The notes: generated by a model from the letters alone, not told the origin. DNA of 61,560 nucleotides from Seminavis robusta (GCA_903772945.1 CAICTM010000527.1:1-61560); one strand, 5' to 3'. Shown: positions 12,801-23,985, counted from the first letter of the stretch. A program made the numbers and translations.

Positions 12801-15800
12801 CATGCGTCAGGCCGGCTCAGGCATTGCCATCATCAAGGTTGCGCTGGTTGCCACGGGAAGTTTCCTGCCTGTCGAAGAAAAGATCCGCTTTGGAGTTCCC
12901 CTTGCAGAGTTGGGTAATAATGCCCCCCTGGAGACTATGAGAATGATAAGAGCAAAAGCAGGTGATGAAGATGAAACTCACTTTGAAGGCCAACCCGCAA
13001 TTCGCATTCGAGTTGGAATTGCATCGACGGCACTGAAGCTAGCGGCACTGCATAGCTGGGTGCTCCTGACGTTAGACCAAGTGTATTCTGCTTGGTGTGT
13101 CGAGCGACACCTGGAACGGATGCAGCGAAATCTAATACCACGCCCCTTGGTGCAACTGGTTTCGTCGGATGCAGCATCAAAGGAGACGGATATCGAGAGC
13201 ATTTACCCCGGACTGAGGGCTTTGATGTCTTTCATCGACTCAAACTTCGATCTTCCTCACCCTGCCTTGGAGAAGACAGTTAGTGAAGGCATGATACGAG
13301 CATCGTCGGTTGCTGCAGTGGCCATGAAATTCATGGAGAGTTTTGTATCTCTGGTAGAACAGGAGGTGGGTAAGAATACTCCAGCCTCGCAAAAACCTGC
13401 CATCTCGGACATCTTTGTTATTAGGCTATCTCGATCGGCGCAGCCTCAGGTGGTTCAACTGGACTACAATGCCAGGAAAAAGGACGTCGTGGCTCGTGCT
13501 TTGCAAAGGGATGGAAAAGGTGTTGCATTCCGTGACAAGCCAATTGATTGCCCCGAGTACATTTTGTTTTTCCTTGACCCAACAAAATATGCCGAAACAG
13601 GTAGAGCTCCAATGAGTCTTCCTTTGATGTTCAAAGAAGTGGTTGTAGACGACGGCAACAGCGACAAGAGTGCATCCATTTGTCACCTCGAAGCACTGAA
13701 AGGATCCAGCCCAGAGACGTTCTACCGTAACTTTGCATTCATCGTTTCTGTGAAAAGAAACCGTAGGCTCTTCCTTTCTTACAATTGGGCCCCGCAGGCG
13801 CTCAAAGCGTAAGTCATTGCTGCCGAATTTCACGTACTTGAAACGTCACCTTACCGACTTCCTGCTTGCATGTTAGGATTGCATCCACCATGCTTGAAAA
13901 CGACCGTGCCCTACTGAAGAAAGCTTCGGTTTCAACGGATTCACTTCAGCAACGTGCACTGAGGTCCCTTGCACCACCTTCCGAAGGAATGGGAAAGAAG
14001 GTTTCGAATGAAGCTGACAATTACTCTGTTAAGTCAGAGCGCACGAGCACAACTTCTAGCTCTCACCCGAGTGAAAATCAAAGTGGTGGCCCTTCCACTG
14101 GAAATGGATCCTACAAACCACGGATTAGCCGTCCTACCTTCATAAGACGTCCAAAGCTGATTGGAAAATCCGTTGAAGGGGCCGCAATGCAAGCCGTTGC
14201 AGCCTCACGTGCCCGAGCCAGCAATAAGCAACGATTCCCCAGTCGGGGAGCAGCAGCCACAACTGCATCTAGTCAGCCACAAAGGCCGCCCGACGGAAGG
14301 GCGTCGGTGCAGTCGGCTACTGCGACAAGCCAACGGAAAGCTCAAACAAACCAAGCTGCTCTAGTCAACAGAACTCAGGCTTCAGCACAGTCTGATGAGT
14401 TTTTTGCGGCAGCAAGAAAACGGTTTGCTTTGCTCTTGGCTGGATCTTCGGCAACAATGCGAGTCTGGAGCTCCCAACATTGGCATTCCGTACAGAGATT
14501 GACCAAGCTTTGGTGGCCCTCAAGAGCGAATACGATGATTCCACGGTCGGTGGGTGAATTCATCCTCTCCCAAGTCCCCAGAACTTGGAGTGATGCCCGA
14601 GAGGTTCCACACGTCCCAACTACATTGTTGAATTCCTTTGCAATCTCCCTTGCTCAAACAATACGAATGTGGAACCCGGGGGTACTTCTTGTACCGGTTC
14701 CCTCACAGGATATGGGCAAATTGAATTCTGTGCTCCTAATGGGGGAAATGAAAGCAGTTAGCAGCTGTCGATGCCTGGTGATCTTTAAGTTCAGTGTGTC
14801 AAAATTTGGGGGGAAGGGACGCCAGAGGAATGTCCTACGTGGGCAAGGCTGGACAGTAACTCTGCCACGGCACCTGAAAGAGTCGCGAAACAATCGACTT
14901 CTTGTCAACGCTGCCATGGCGGAAAAGGACGGAGCCGGGATAGATCGGCAAAGTGTGGAGTTGCACGTAAGTGAGCTTGAAGGTGTTAGTTTCACTACGC
15001 TGTATGTTGTTGAATATGAGCTGACTTGGTTCCTCGCGATCGATCAAGTCTTCACTTGACCTGGATTGCTTGATTCTGGACTTCTTGGGGTTTAGCATTG
15101 AACGAGCAATGAGATCATTGGATAATCGCTTGTCAACTGGTGACATTATCCCATTGATCAAAACACTGATCAATCGGTATCCCTTGTCTAGGCAAAAAGA
15201 GTGAGTCTTTTTGGGATGAACGTTGCGTGACCATTCTGTGCTTGGCCCCCTAACAAATCATTCATGTGAATATACTGGTGATGTAGGATGCGAAGATTGA
15301 ATTACAGAGTGTTTGAAGCCGACATAGTGTTGGCGTCCTACGAAAATCGCTTGATCAATTTCTACGATTCCTATGTGCATTACGAGTGGCTTCGTGCCCA
15401 TGCGGCTGATCGAAGTCTTGTTCTTTGCGGGTCTGACGGACTATGCTTCAAGAAAGAAGTGATTTTGGCAAATGGAGTGCATTGTAAGTACCGTGCAGTA
15501 TCGGCATGAGAATGCGGTCATCATGCGAGACCTCAGAAAAGAATTGTTTTAATCTCCCCCGCTTCCAGCTATTTGCTTTCTAACTTGCGACAAGACCGAG
15601 CCCGAGAAGATGCACCTGCTGATTGTGGCTCGGACTGAAGGAAAGGATCTCCACGAATACATCTTCGTTAGTGGCCCTCACTATGATTATGGGATGACGA
15701 TGAGGGATACAATTGCTGGTGAAGCTGCAGGGATAGTGTATGCTGAATTGAGAGCAGCTGCTTGGGACCTTCGCAGCAACGAACTTTGGAAAAAGGTTGC

Positions 15801-16206
15801 AACACGAACAGGAGGAGAAGCGGTCTCTGAAGAAGATGTAGATGAGCTACTAGTCCTCGTCCCACCAATCCCCTTGCTCGAAAACCTAAGCCAGGTCGAC
15901 CAAGAGCGAATTGCCATGGTGATGGGAAGTGGTCTCGATTTGTTGAATTGCTGCGCTGCCATGCAAAGTGAGCCTGCTTTCTCCCCGTCTCACTCTTTCA
16001 CCTCGTCGGATTCAAGATCCAGGCTTTTCCTGTTTCACCTAAAAGGAGAGGATCTCTTCTTGATCTTCCGGCTGAGTCTACAAGGTGAGCTGATCGAGTT
16101 GTCATTGGCTTCAAGGGAGGACAACTTGGTGAAGAAGGGGCAACGCATCTTGGTGGCCCAGAAGGTGACAAACTATCTTTTGAACTTCCTCTGGTTGACC
16201 ATCTAG
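6878..16206 (+). CDS. SZT2-like: SZT2-like protein (KICSTOR/TORC1 pathway), 10 exons
   Basis: Proposed exons: 6878-9707, 9796-9929, 10006-10427, 10500-12073, 12168-12710, 12797-13808, 13877-15001, 15096-15200, 15287-15483 and 15569-16206. They total 8,580 bp, about 2,859 residues, near the size of animal SZT2. All nine introns are short (68-94 bp) GT-AG. Introns 1-6, 8 and 9 open with gtaagt, gtaaga, gtacag or gtgagt. For intron 7 the gtatgt donor at 15002 was chosen because the nearby gtaagt at 14967 leads straight into a stop. The N-terminal region (about 165-430) has a von Willebrand A-like fold signature (CFCLDASPS, a DxSxS site), then RPEIAVSVIAVYPRG and PCIVVATDGRSVS, in the order seen in SZT2. 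In animals SZT2 bridges GATOR1 to KICSTOR at the lysosome and represses TORC1 when nutrients are low. Low-complexity Ser/Gln/Arg inserts occur near residues 480-570 and in exon 7. The overall family is fairly secure; complex membership here is inference. Confidence 0.8.
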
Positions 16207-18372
16207 AGCAATTCATAGGCTGCGGGCTGTCTGTCGAGGAGAGAAATAGGTCAGATATCTAAAAACATGTTTATTTTTAGTTTGGGCTGAAAAGCTTTTG
16301 TGGTGAACATACAGGGGATGAGGTACCTTTCTGATATCTAGCTGAAGCGTCTTTCGTTTGGGTTTTGACTGTCCAGTGTCCGTCTATGATAGTAGCTCGT
16401 AGTTTGATGAGGTTTTGAAATAGTTCACCTGACGTTCCATATTGTGGTTGTAGAAACATGAAAGCATAGTGTCTTCATCTTTCATCACTTGTTTGGGTGG
16501 ACCAAAACATCAGAGGGAAAAGTACCTTGCATTCAACAGCCTATAGAATCTGATCACCCAAATGGTCTTCCATTGCTGTGACGATTGCCTCAAATTACCA
16601 CCAGCACCGACAATGGAGGCTCTGTTGTGCATAGAGCGAGACACGCCGGAAAAAGCAAGACATGCCTGTTTTTGTATGTCACAATTGATCGATGGCGCCA
16701 AATGGCCGAACAATGCTTGCAACATCCCGACACTTCCAATGGACCCTGCTTTGATTATGGACTCGGCTCAACTCCACTCCACTCATAGGAAACAAAAGGA
16801 AAGTGTCAAGGGCCACGCAAGCATAGGATTGTACCAGGGCTCGGCTGATGTGCACATTTATGTGGGAATGCGTTCAATTCTCATGGAATTTGGCACTGCA
16901 GGCAGGACCCAAAATCTCTGACCAGAACAAACACCATGGGACCCAAACCTGTCAGAGAGACACGGTGTGGACACAGACAGCACAAACAGTCCATTGGGTT
17001 GCAAGCGACGCGACAGAGAAACAAGTTCTGCAATCATGTAACGGCTTGGCTCGACTCTCCTCGCAATGTCCTTTCTGTCCGTAGCTCCTCCACCCAGCCA
17101 CAGTACATACATGTTCTCCAGGCCACAACCATACAGCGAGCAGCCACCACCCTCGTCGTCCTGCCATTCAAGCAGCCAGCTCTCGTCGCCCCTTGCAGCG
17201 TCGATCGAGATGACAACATCGCATGAGTTTCCTCCGACTTTTTTCCCGCAGGGTCACTTTTGTGGCGCCTGAGGACACTTTGCGGCTGCTTGAAGCTAGT
17301 CCCGTAGCGAGGGTGCGAGAGATTTAACGAAGCAAATCTGACGTCATGAAACAAAACCAGCTGAGTCGGAACAGTGGAATAGCATGGGACAGTATTTCTT
17401 GAACCCAGGGCTGTCATGAAGCAGTTTACAAAGCAGTCATCCGAAATGGCTCTCCCAGAGGACAAAATATCTTGTTTCCAGGGCTAGAATGCTAGGCCGT
17501 ACAAAGTCCTTACAGCTCATAAAAACGTTCCGACAGCGTCCGCGGAAACAGAAATTGTACATAACTCTGCCCCTAACTGCACAGGGCGACCCCGTCCAAC
17601 CAGACCCATCACTCCGCCACCATGCCAGCGGCTTTTTTTCAGCGAGCGTCTCCTGTTTCTTCAGTTTGCTCGCAACTTTCATATTGTCGATCCAGCCATT
17701 GTGGCCAATTACCGTAGAGTTACATCAACCGGTGACAGTCGACTCGAATAAATAAGACAACTCTCCTGTTGACGGCCGAGATCTGACTGCCTTCCCGCGG
17801 TCCATAGAAATTCAATCTGCACCTTCAATAACACTCTTGATTCGTACCGTACCAGTCGTTCGATCGATGCATGGTTCAAGTCCATCGTTGAAGGCTCAGC
17901 ACTGACATCTCGCCTTCATCGAATTTCTATGGCAAACAGGAGAGAAATCCGAGCTAGTCGGCCAAGAGCGATGTTGGATCGTATCGTCGTCAATCAGGTT
18001 ATCCTTAACCTTAGTAACTTCAACGGTTCTTTATTCACCAAGGATCTAAATCTTTTGAAAGAGAACCTGTTACTTAATGATACACACGACTGTTTTTCCG
18101 CAACTGACTTGCCGCTACTCTAATTTACACAGTAAACGCCGGCAAGACGATTTCTTGGCGGCGACGAGCGTCTCATCAGAAGACGTGTTCGCCACACTCA
18201 TCAGTGGGAGCTCGGCAGGCATTTGCGTGCGCTATATCGCTTTTCGCTACCGAATGGCGAACCAACTGCCAAGCACTCACACTTCAAGCAACAGGGGCTT
18301 GAAGGTAGGTGGAGGTTCTTGACAACAGGTTGTACCAATCCAGCTCCATTGCTACTTAGCTAGACAGTGGCA
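16207..18372. other. non-coding interval with a duplicated 3'-flank fragment
   Basis: No convincing coding sequence was found. It contains the 3' flank of the SZT2-like gene, a fragment at 16385-16470 that is repeated after the gene ending at 20325, and the promoter region of that gene. A perfect 12-bp inverted repeat (CCATAGAAATTC at 17802-17813, its complement at 17921-17932) could form a stem with a loop of about 107 nt. Confidence 0.5.
16385..16470 (+). repeat. copy A of an 85-bp dispersed repeat (3'-flank-like)
   Basis: The stretch from GTAGCTCGTAGTTTGAT through GTTGTAGAAACATG matches 20358-20445 with a few substitutions and small indels. Copy B sits just after the stop of the barrel gene. 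Copy A sits about 180 bp after the SZT2-like stop with no such gene beside it, so it may be the 3' remnant of a lost copy. Confidence 0.65.
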
Positions 18373-20325
18373 ATGAGCAACCAGTTTACTCTACAGCATC
18401 TAGCGCAGTTGCGCAACCAAAGACAGTATCAGCAACATGGGATCCCACCGCCTCTACCGGTAGGTCTAGGTGGTCTGATAAGTGGAAGCTCGGGTCCAAG
18501 CATGTTTCCGACTTCCACGGCATTGATGTCCTTTCAGTATGAACTCCAGCTGGCACAACAGCAACAAGCCATTCTTCAGCAACAGCAACAACCACAATTG
18601 GCACAGCAACAACAAACCAATTCCCAGCGGCAGCAGAATCAGCGTTGGGATGTTTTTGGCAATGCAGGCGGCCAACAAGATGCCGATCAACTTCTTGTTC
18701 ATCAACATCAGCAGCAGCAGCGAAGGAACCACGAGCTCCGGTTGGAAATCGAGCGTCTCGAACAGGAGTCCCAACAGCAACAGCAACAGCAACTCGATAT
18801 TCAGCGTAATCCACTACCGGTTTGCCCTCCCACAAACCCTATTGATCAGAGCAATGACAAATGCCAGCCTCCAAAGCAAGGCGAAAACCTCAACCAGCAA
18901 CTCGGGGATGTTCCTGAAGAACAGCCACCTCCACATCTTCCTCAGCAGCCACCTGTTATTCTTGATGTCGAGCAGCCTTCTTTGTCACCTGCTCATCAAA
19001 ACAAACCAGTCAAAAATGCAAGAAAGTCCAAAGAATTCTGTGAAATACCAGGGTGTTGGGAAAATCACACGGGGACGGATGCGAATGGGTGGCACCTTTG
19101 TTTTGATCACAGAATGCGACAGCCACAGCAGCCATCAATCAATAATGATGACGACAATGGCAATGGCAAGGACAGTGACAATGCTGAGCAAAGAAATATT
19201 GCGAAAAAACGGAAAAGATCGTTTCGTGCCAAGAAGATATTGGATGCTGGTGGGGTTCTTCGGATTAAAAAACAAATGAAGAGTGGGGACGAGCTATTCC
19301 GTCAGTGTCAGAAATTCAGTAACTTACAGGACGCAAAGTCAGGCGCTGCAAGACAATCCAATCAACGCACAAGCAGAAGAACACAGAAGGCAGGTGCTTA
19401 CGTACCTGGCAATGACCGCTTGAAGGATCATCCAGACCACAATTTTGACAAAATCCAGTACCACGATGATGACGTCCTGACAGCAATGATGGAATGGGAG
19501 GGTCGTGAGAAAATGCCTGGTAAAAGCAAGATTGATGTTTTGGGCGACGGGGAACATGGGATATTCTTGGAATCCAGTACTCCATATGCGAAGGACGGGT
19601 TTATTCATGACATTGGTGAGGCCAGCCGTGACATCGTTTTGAACTATCACGATGAGGAGGTGCGACAGAACTTGTTGCAGACCGCATTGATATCCAGTAG
19701 AAAATGCAAAGTTGGTGGCAATGACGACAAGGCACCAGCACTCTTTCGTGCAGCGGAAGTCCACTACAATCAACACAGCACTGACGAAATGCAGTTCATG
19801 AAGGTCCACAAGGATAAGATTGGCAGCATGGTGACAATCTACGTTCTTGAAGGAATTTCTTGGAATTTTGTCGTTCTGGGAGGGCAGAAGGGGGAGAGTG
19901 GTGACTTTGAAACGGATTTTGGGGACTATCATGATTATGTGGCCTGGAAGAATGAACTCAAAACTTTGAACGGTCCAGACTTCAAGCTGGTGGAAGAATA
20001 TGAGGTGGAACTCAAGAGGTACAATGGGCCCATCATTGTCTACAAGTTGACCCCTGGGCAGCGACTTATCTTTGATGCCTTGGGATACAACCATGGTGTC
20101 ATTGTCCCAGGCAGCTTCGTGGACAAGGAAGGGAAAATAACAGCCAACAAACGCTCTGTAATTGTATTCCATGACCTGCTTCCCCAATGGGATGGATTTA
20201 AAAAGGTCCATCGCCACATTGCCGCTCCCCAGACTGGTGGGACAGAAGAAGGCTCAGGCTCGGGCAGCAAGAGGGGAGGTAAGGCTGCACGCAACGTCAG
20301 GAGCAGTAGACGCCGAAAGTCGTAG
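18373..20325 (+). CDS. Gln-rich protein with Cys/His cluster and JmjC/cupin-like barrel (copy 2)
   Basis: The start is set at the ATG at 18373, because the upstream in-frame codon at 18367 is GTG. The gene is intronless, 650 residues. Residues 1-165 are Gln-rich with CAG/CAA runs and a short coiled coil (ELRLEIERLEQESQQ). A Cys/His cluster follows near 222-250 (FCEIPGC ... LCFDH), then a basic, disordered stretch. The C-terminal region (about 365-620) matches the gene at 18-1872. It carries HKD at 479-481, GISWNFVV, GQRLIFDALGYNHG with His574, and FHDLLP. The HxD...about 93 residues...H spacing fits a JmjC/2-oxoglutarate-type barrel, which is inference, not proof of catalysis. The extreme C-terminus is Arg/Lys-rich (SSRRRKS), a possible nuclear signal. 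It may be a nuclear protein; no partner is evident nearby. Confidence 0.8.
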   Translation: MSNQFTLQHLAQLRNQRQYQQHGIPPPLPVGLGGLISGSSGPSMFPTSTALMSFQYELQLAQQQQAILQQQQQPQLAQQQQTNSQRQQNQRWDVFGNAGGQQDADQLLVHQHQQQQRRNHELRLEIERLEQESQQQQQQQLDIQRNPLPVCPPTNPIDQSNDKCQPPKQGENLNQQLGDVPEEQPPPHLPQQPPVILDVEQPSLSPAHQNKPVKNARKSKEFCEIPGCWENHTGTDANGWHLCFDHRMRQPQQPSINNDDDNGNGKDSDNAEQRNIAKKRKRSFRAKKILDAGGVLRIKKQMKSGDELFRQCQKFSNLQDAKSGAARQSNQRTSRRTQKAGAYVPGNDRLKDHPDHNFDKIQYHDDDVLTAMMEWEGREKMPGKSKIDVLGDGEHGIFLESSTPYAKDGFIHDIGEASRDIVLNYHDEEVRQNLLQTALISSRKCKVGGNDDKAPALFRAAEVHYNQHSTDEMQFMKVHKDKIGSMVTIYVLEGISWNFVVLGGQKGESGDFETDFGDYHDYVAWKNELKTLNGPDFKLVEEYEVELKRYNGPIIVYKLTPGQRLIFDALGYNHGVIVPGSFVDKEGKITANKRSVIVFHDLLPQWDGFKKVHRHIAAPQTGGTEEGSGSGSKRGGKAARNVRSSRRRKS

Positions 20326-21063
20326 AAGTGGGTTTAGTTATTAAAATAGTTTTGCATATGATATAGTAGCTCGTAGTTTGATCAGGTTTTGAAATAGTTC
20401 ATGTCCCTGACCTTCCATTGTAGTTGTAGAAACATGAGAGCATATTGTTGGCTTCTGGGCTTTGATTCTGCATTTTTGCAGGACGTGCGTGAGTTGCAAG
20501 GACCCCCTTGATGGCCTCGCCTACCGGTATCCCAAGGTTGACCGTGCACTAGCAAAATTCTGTCTGCTACTTCTCGCCTCTTACAATGAAGGGCTCCGGT
20601 TGCCGACACGCCATGGACACAGGTTCTTCGTACGTGACAATAACATCCATCTGTACCGTACCAAATTGCTTTTGAGGGCGTCCATGCAAAGCATGCACCT
20701 GTAGTTATTGGTGGCTGGTTAACGCTGTGACGATCCCACTACCTTACCAGTAGGCTTGGACGGCACGGCAACAGGTGACACCAACATGTGACCTCGGAAG
20801 ATGTGCTCGCAAAGATCAAGGTTGCCGAACAGTGCATGGGTGCGTCGGGGCCGTAGCCCGGCAAAGGGGGTTGCCGGCCGTGCCGTGGAAACAACAGGTT
20901 TTTCACGTTCTGTTCTTATCCTCCACCCTAATGGACGCGAAAGTCACCCGTGACTGCTTGGACGAAAGAACTGAGAGATTTACCATGGCCATGCATGAAG
21001 CAGACCATGGCGGCGACAGGAAGAACAACGGCAAGAGAATCGTCACCATCACTGTCAACAACG
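20326..21063. other. non-coding interval; 3' flank and upstream region
   Basis: Holds repeat copy B (20358-20445), a TACCGGTA palindrome at 20522 and the presumed promoter and 5' UTR of the membrane-protein gene starting at 21064. I see no gene here. Confidence 0.45.
20358..20445 (+). repeat. copy B of an 85-bp dispersed repeat
   Basis: Matches 16385-16470 (shared GTAGCTCGTAGTTTGAT, AGGTTTTGAAATAGTTCA and GTTGTAGAAACATG blocks). It begins about 33 bp after the stop of the barrel gene and is likely part of its 3' UTR. Confidence 0.65.
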
Positions 21064-23739
21064 ATGAGTTCCATGAAAGCTTCCCAAAGGCGGAGGATAC
21101 TGGCCCAACATGAAGCGGCGCTATCACGCCTTCTCATCGTCATTGTAATAGTAGTGCTGGTTACATCTTCTGTGGTGGACTCTGCTCTGGTGGGAGACGA
21201 ACAGTTTGGTCGTGTCGCTGGAGGAGCCTTTTGGGTGTTTACCAGCCACGGCATCTCGATTGTGAATCCGGATACCTGTCATGTGGATCATACGTTTACA
21301 CATGACAATGCCCACGAAGCCTTGCCCAAGCGATGGAGTAGTGGAGTCTATATGGTTCGCCAAAGTCCGAATGAGTTTGAAGACGACGACATTCCCCTCA
21401 CAGATACTCCCGAATTACTACCCAAACAAGATGCCTACATTCTCATCAATAGTGGAGAAACCAAAACCATTGAAGATGGCAATACGGATACTCCCACTTA
21501 TGAAGCAGAAGTCATTGTCTTGGATACTACTACTGCCAGCAAAACGCCAGTACTGCAGAGAATCACTGTGGGAGGAGCATTGGGAAATGCTTATGCGGTG
21601 CACAATAGAAATCAGGTAGGTCAACTATCAAATTCACAAACTAGAAAACTAGCATACAGAAGTGAAGAGAAATGGCTAAATACCCACCTACCTACTGTAC
21701 CTATCCAAGCCCTTTCTTTCTCGCTCACTTTTATGCGCCCTCTGTTTGCTTTTTCTGCTTCCTTCCGTATGCTTGATGACTTTGCATATCTGAAATCAGG
21801 TACGTCAAATTCAATTGATATCAACGCATGGAAATCAAAGCAGCCCGAAAGCAAAAGACAGCAGAGAAGGAAATGCTATCCATCTATAGCCAGCTACGGT
21901 CGGTCCATCTCACCTGTTTCCTTTTCTGATGCTTCCCTTCTGTCTTTTGTATTTTCTGCGCAGTTCTGGACCCACTCCTCTGCCGATGGATTCTTTTACG
22001 TGTTGGATTTGAACACTGAAATCAAAGAAAACGAAGGACATCCCGTCAAGGCCAAAATCACCACGGCCAAAGACAAGGGGCATTTGATGTGGGAAATGGG
22101 CATTGGTGATGAGACCGTCTCTCTCAAAGATAGTCCACAGATTGCATACGCCACTTCCGCGGCCGTCGCACAATTGTTCATTTTGGATTTACAAGTCCAC
22201 AAACAAGTGGCCGTGTACGATTTTTCCAAAGATGTCAATCAAGGCACGTGTCTCGGGGCCGCGTCCATGGCATTTTCCAAAACCAATCAACATTTATATA
22301 TTCAGTGTGTCGGGGGACCCGGTGGGACGCTCGAGATCGATGTGTCTCATCCGGCATCACCAGTGCTCGTTCAGCAACATCATCACGTCGGTGGAGCCCT
22401 CGTCGAAACACCCGATCAAGTCTATGTGACTGCCACCGACAAGGGGGCCGATCGCATGACGTTTTTTCTGCCCACACAAACGGGAGATCCTTCCACCACG
22501 GAATTCACCATTACCGTCAAGGGACATCCCGAAGCTCCCGTCTTTTACGAATCGCCCCAAACACTCGATTACATTGCCTGCATGCCACTCACCGACAATC
22601 TCAATCGAGCCCATCGAACGGATGGAGAACCAACGCAAACAGAAGATGGAGTGTTGAATGGTACTACTCCACCCCAAAGTCCAGTTATCTGCGATTATCA
22701 CAATGGTTGCGACAATGCCCAAACTCCCTTTGATACCAAACACGGCGTCTGTGACTATCAACCTGCCAATCCCACGCTCTTGTTGGTCGCCACGGCGGAC
22801 GATTTGGAAAAGGTACAGGCACACGAGGAACCCTTTGGACAAGCCTGTGGCATGTGCGAATTGCCACAAGATTATTGGAATCCAAAGGGAGAATGCGTCT
22901 GTACACCCCAATGTGGAGCTTGTGCCAACGATCATTATCCCATTCGACAAGATGATCCGTTGCTGGCAACCACCGGTGTCATGTGCGTCGATGTCAAGGA
23001 CGCCATGCTGGACGTGCTGCATCATTCCGATCTTATTGAAGGAGCCGGGGCCATTGTACAACCCAAAGCATCCGAAAATCCCAATTTAAAATTTATTCAT
23101 GGACCGGGCGTCTCGACACCGGAATGTGCTCTGGATGAACCCATTCGACCGCATAAACGTGGTTCCAATATCTACGATGCTTCCATTTCCACAATTCCAT
23201 CGCGTGAATTGATCATTGTCGATATGCGAGTGGAATCGTTGAAATGCCGCGTGGAATTGCCAGGCACGCCACAACAAGTCATCTACGTCCCCACCAGTCA
23301 TCATTACAAACAGAGCGATGGCGGTGGCAGTCTGAGTCCTGGCATGATTGCCTTGATTGTCATTGTTACTGTATTCGTCTTGGTGGCATTGTCGGCCATT
23401 CCAGGATCACGGTTTGCCAAGAGGAACGTGGACAACCATAATAATAATGCTGTCGTCATGGATGACAGCGACGACAAGGAAGGGCTTCCAACAGGCAACG
23501 GTGGCATTGAAATGATGACCAATGGAAATAATAGTGGAAGTCCCTACATTGATCCTGCGGTTGCAGAATCCAAACACGAAGAGTCCGATCCAAGTCATGA
23601 ATACGAATACGGTGACAAGACGTTTGTCATTGATGATGATGCGCCGGATCCCATGCCGCCTTTGTCCACGCGATCTGAACCTTCCGCAGGGCCTGGAGGA
23701 GATCCAACGACCAGTGTCCATAGTGGTCAAATGACGTGA
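21064..23739 (+). CDS. type I membrane protein with propeller-like and Cys-rich ectodomain
   Basis: Proposed exons are 21064-21615 and 21964-23739, 775 residues. The start at 21064 places a hydrophobic signal segment (LLIVIVIVVLVTSS) soon after a basic N-terminus; in-frame ATGs at 20995 and 21007 are alternatives. The ectodomain has repeated beta-strand-like blocks (FFYVLDLN, LFILDLQ, HLYIQCVG, QVYVTATD) that suggest a WD/YVTN-like propeller. A Cys-rich stretch follows (CGMCELPQDYW, CVCTPQCGACAND), then a single membrane helix near the end (IALIVIVTVFVLVALSAIPG) and an acidic cytoplasmic tail of about 110 residues. The 348-bp intron is unusual: it has no in-frame stop and is a multiple of three, so an unspliced read would add 116 residues. 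It also contains a second copy of the donor site. The function is unknown; a cell-surface role is inferred from topology. Confidence 0.75.
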   Translation: MSSMKASQRRRILAQHEAALSRLLIVIVIVVLVTSSVVDSALVGDEQFGRVAGGAFWVFTSHGISIVNPDTCHVDHTFTHDNAHEALPKRWSSGVYMVRQSPNEFEDDDIPLTDTPELLPKQDAYILINSGETKTIEDGNTDTPTYEAEVIVLDTTTASKTPVLQRITVGGALGNAYAVHNRNQVGQLSNSQTRKLAYRSEEKWLNTHLPTVPIQALSFSLTFMRPLFAFSASFRMLDDFAYLKSGTSNSIDINAWKSKQPESKRQQRRKCYPSIASYGRSISPVSFSDASLLSFVFSAQFWTHSSADGFFYVLDLNTEIKENEGHPVKAKITTAKDKGHLMWEMGIGDETVSLKDSPQIAYATSAAVAQLFILDLQVHKQVAVYDFSKDVNQGTCLGAASMAFSKTNQHLYIQCVGGPGGTLEIDVSHPASPVLVQQHHHVGGALVETPDQVYVTATDKGADRMTFFLPTQTGDPSTTEFTITVKGHPEAPVFYESPQTLDYIACMPLTDNLNRAHRTDGEPTQTEDGVLNGTTPPQSPVICDYHNGCDNAQTPFDTKHGVCDYQPANPTLLLVATADDLEKVQAHEEPFGQACGMCELPQDYWNPKGECVCTPQCGACANDHYPIRQDDPLLATTGVMCVDVKDAMLDVLHHSDLIEGAGAIVQPKASENPNLKFIHGPGVSTPECALDEPIRPHKRGSNIYDASISTIPSRELIIVDMRVESLKCRVELPGTPQQVIYVPTSHHYKQSDGGGSLSPGMIALIVIVTVFVLVALSAIPGSRFAKRNVDNHNNNAVVMDDSDDKEGLPTGNGGIEMMTNGNNSGSPYIDPAVAESKHEESDPSHEYEYGDKTFVIDDDAPDPMPPLSTRSEPSAGPGGDPTTSVHSGQMT

Positions 23740-23985
23740 TCCCATTCTAAGAGGCATTTAGAGATGCCAAAGTGATTGTTGGCCATCTGTTTCATCAGTG
23801 GCAATAGCTACACAAGGGTATACAGATTTTGTGGTTACAATAAGGGTGCATGATTAGTAGTGTTTTTAGTTTTGCTAGATCCAATACAGTAGTGTGCATT
23901 TGGTAGCCCATTGCAGGAAATCTGGATTGGTTACTTGTTGTAGAGTTGACAATTCTCTTCTTGGTAGTTGGCCAGTTTCCACCTC

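Noticed and set aside
17875..17895. GGTTCAAGTCC resembling a tRNA T-loop
   Set aside because: The flanking bases do not form the 5-bp T stem and no acceptor or anticodon arm could be drawn.
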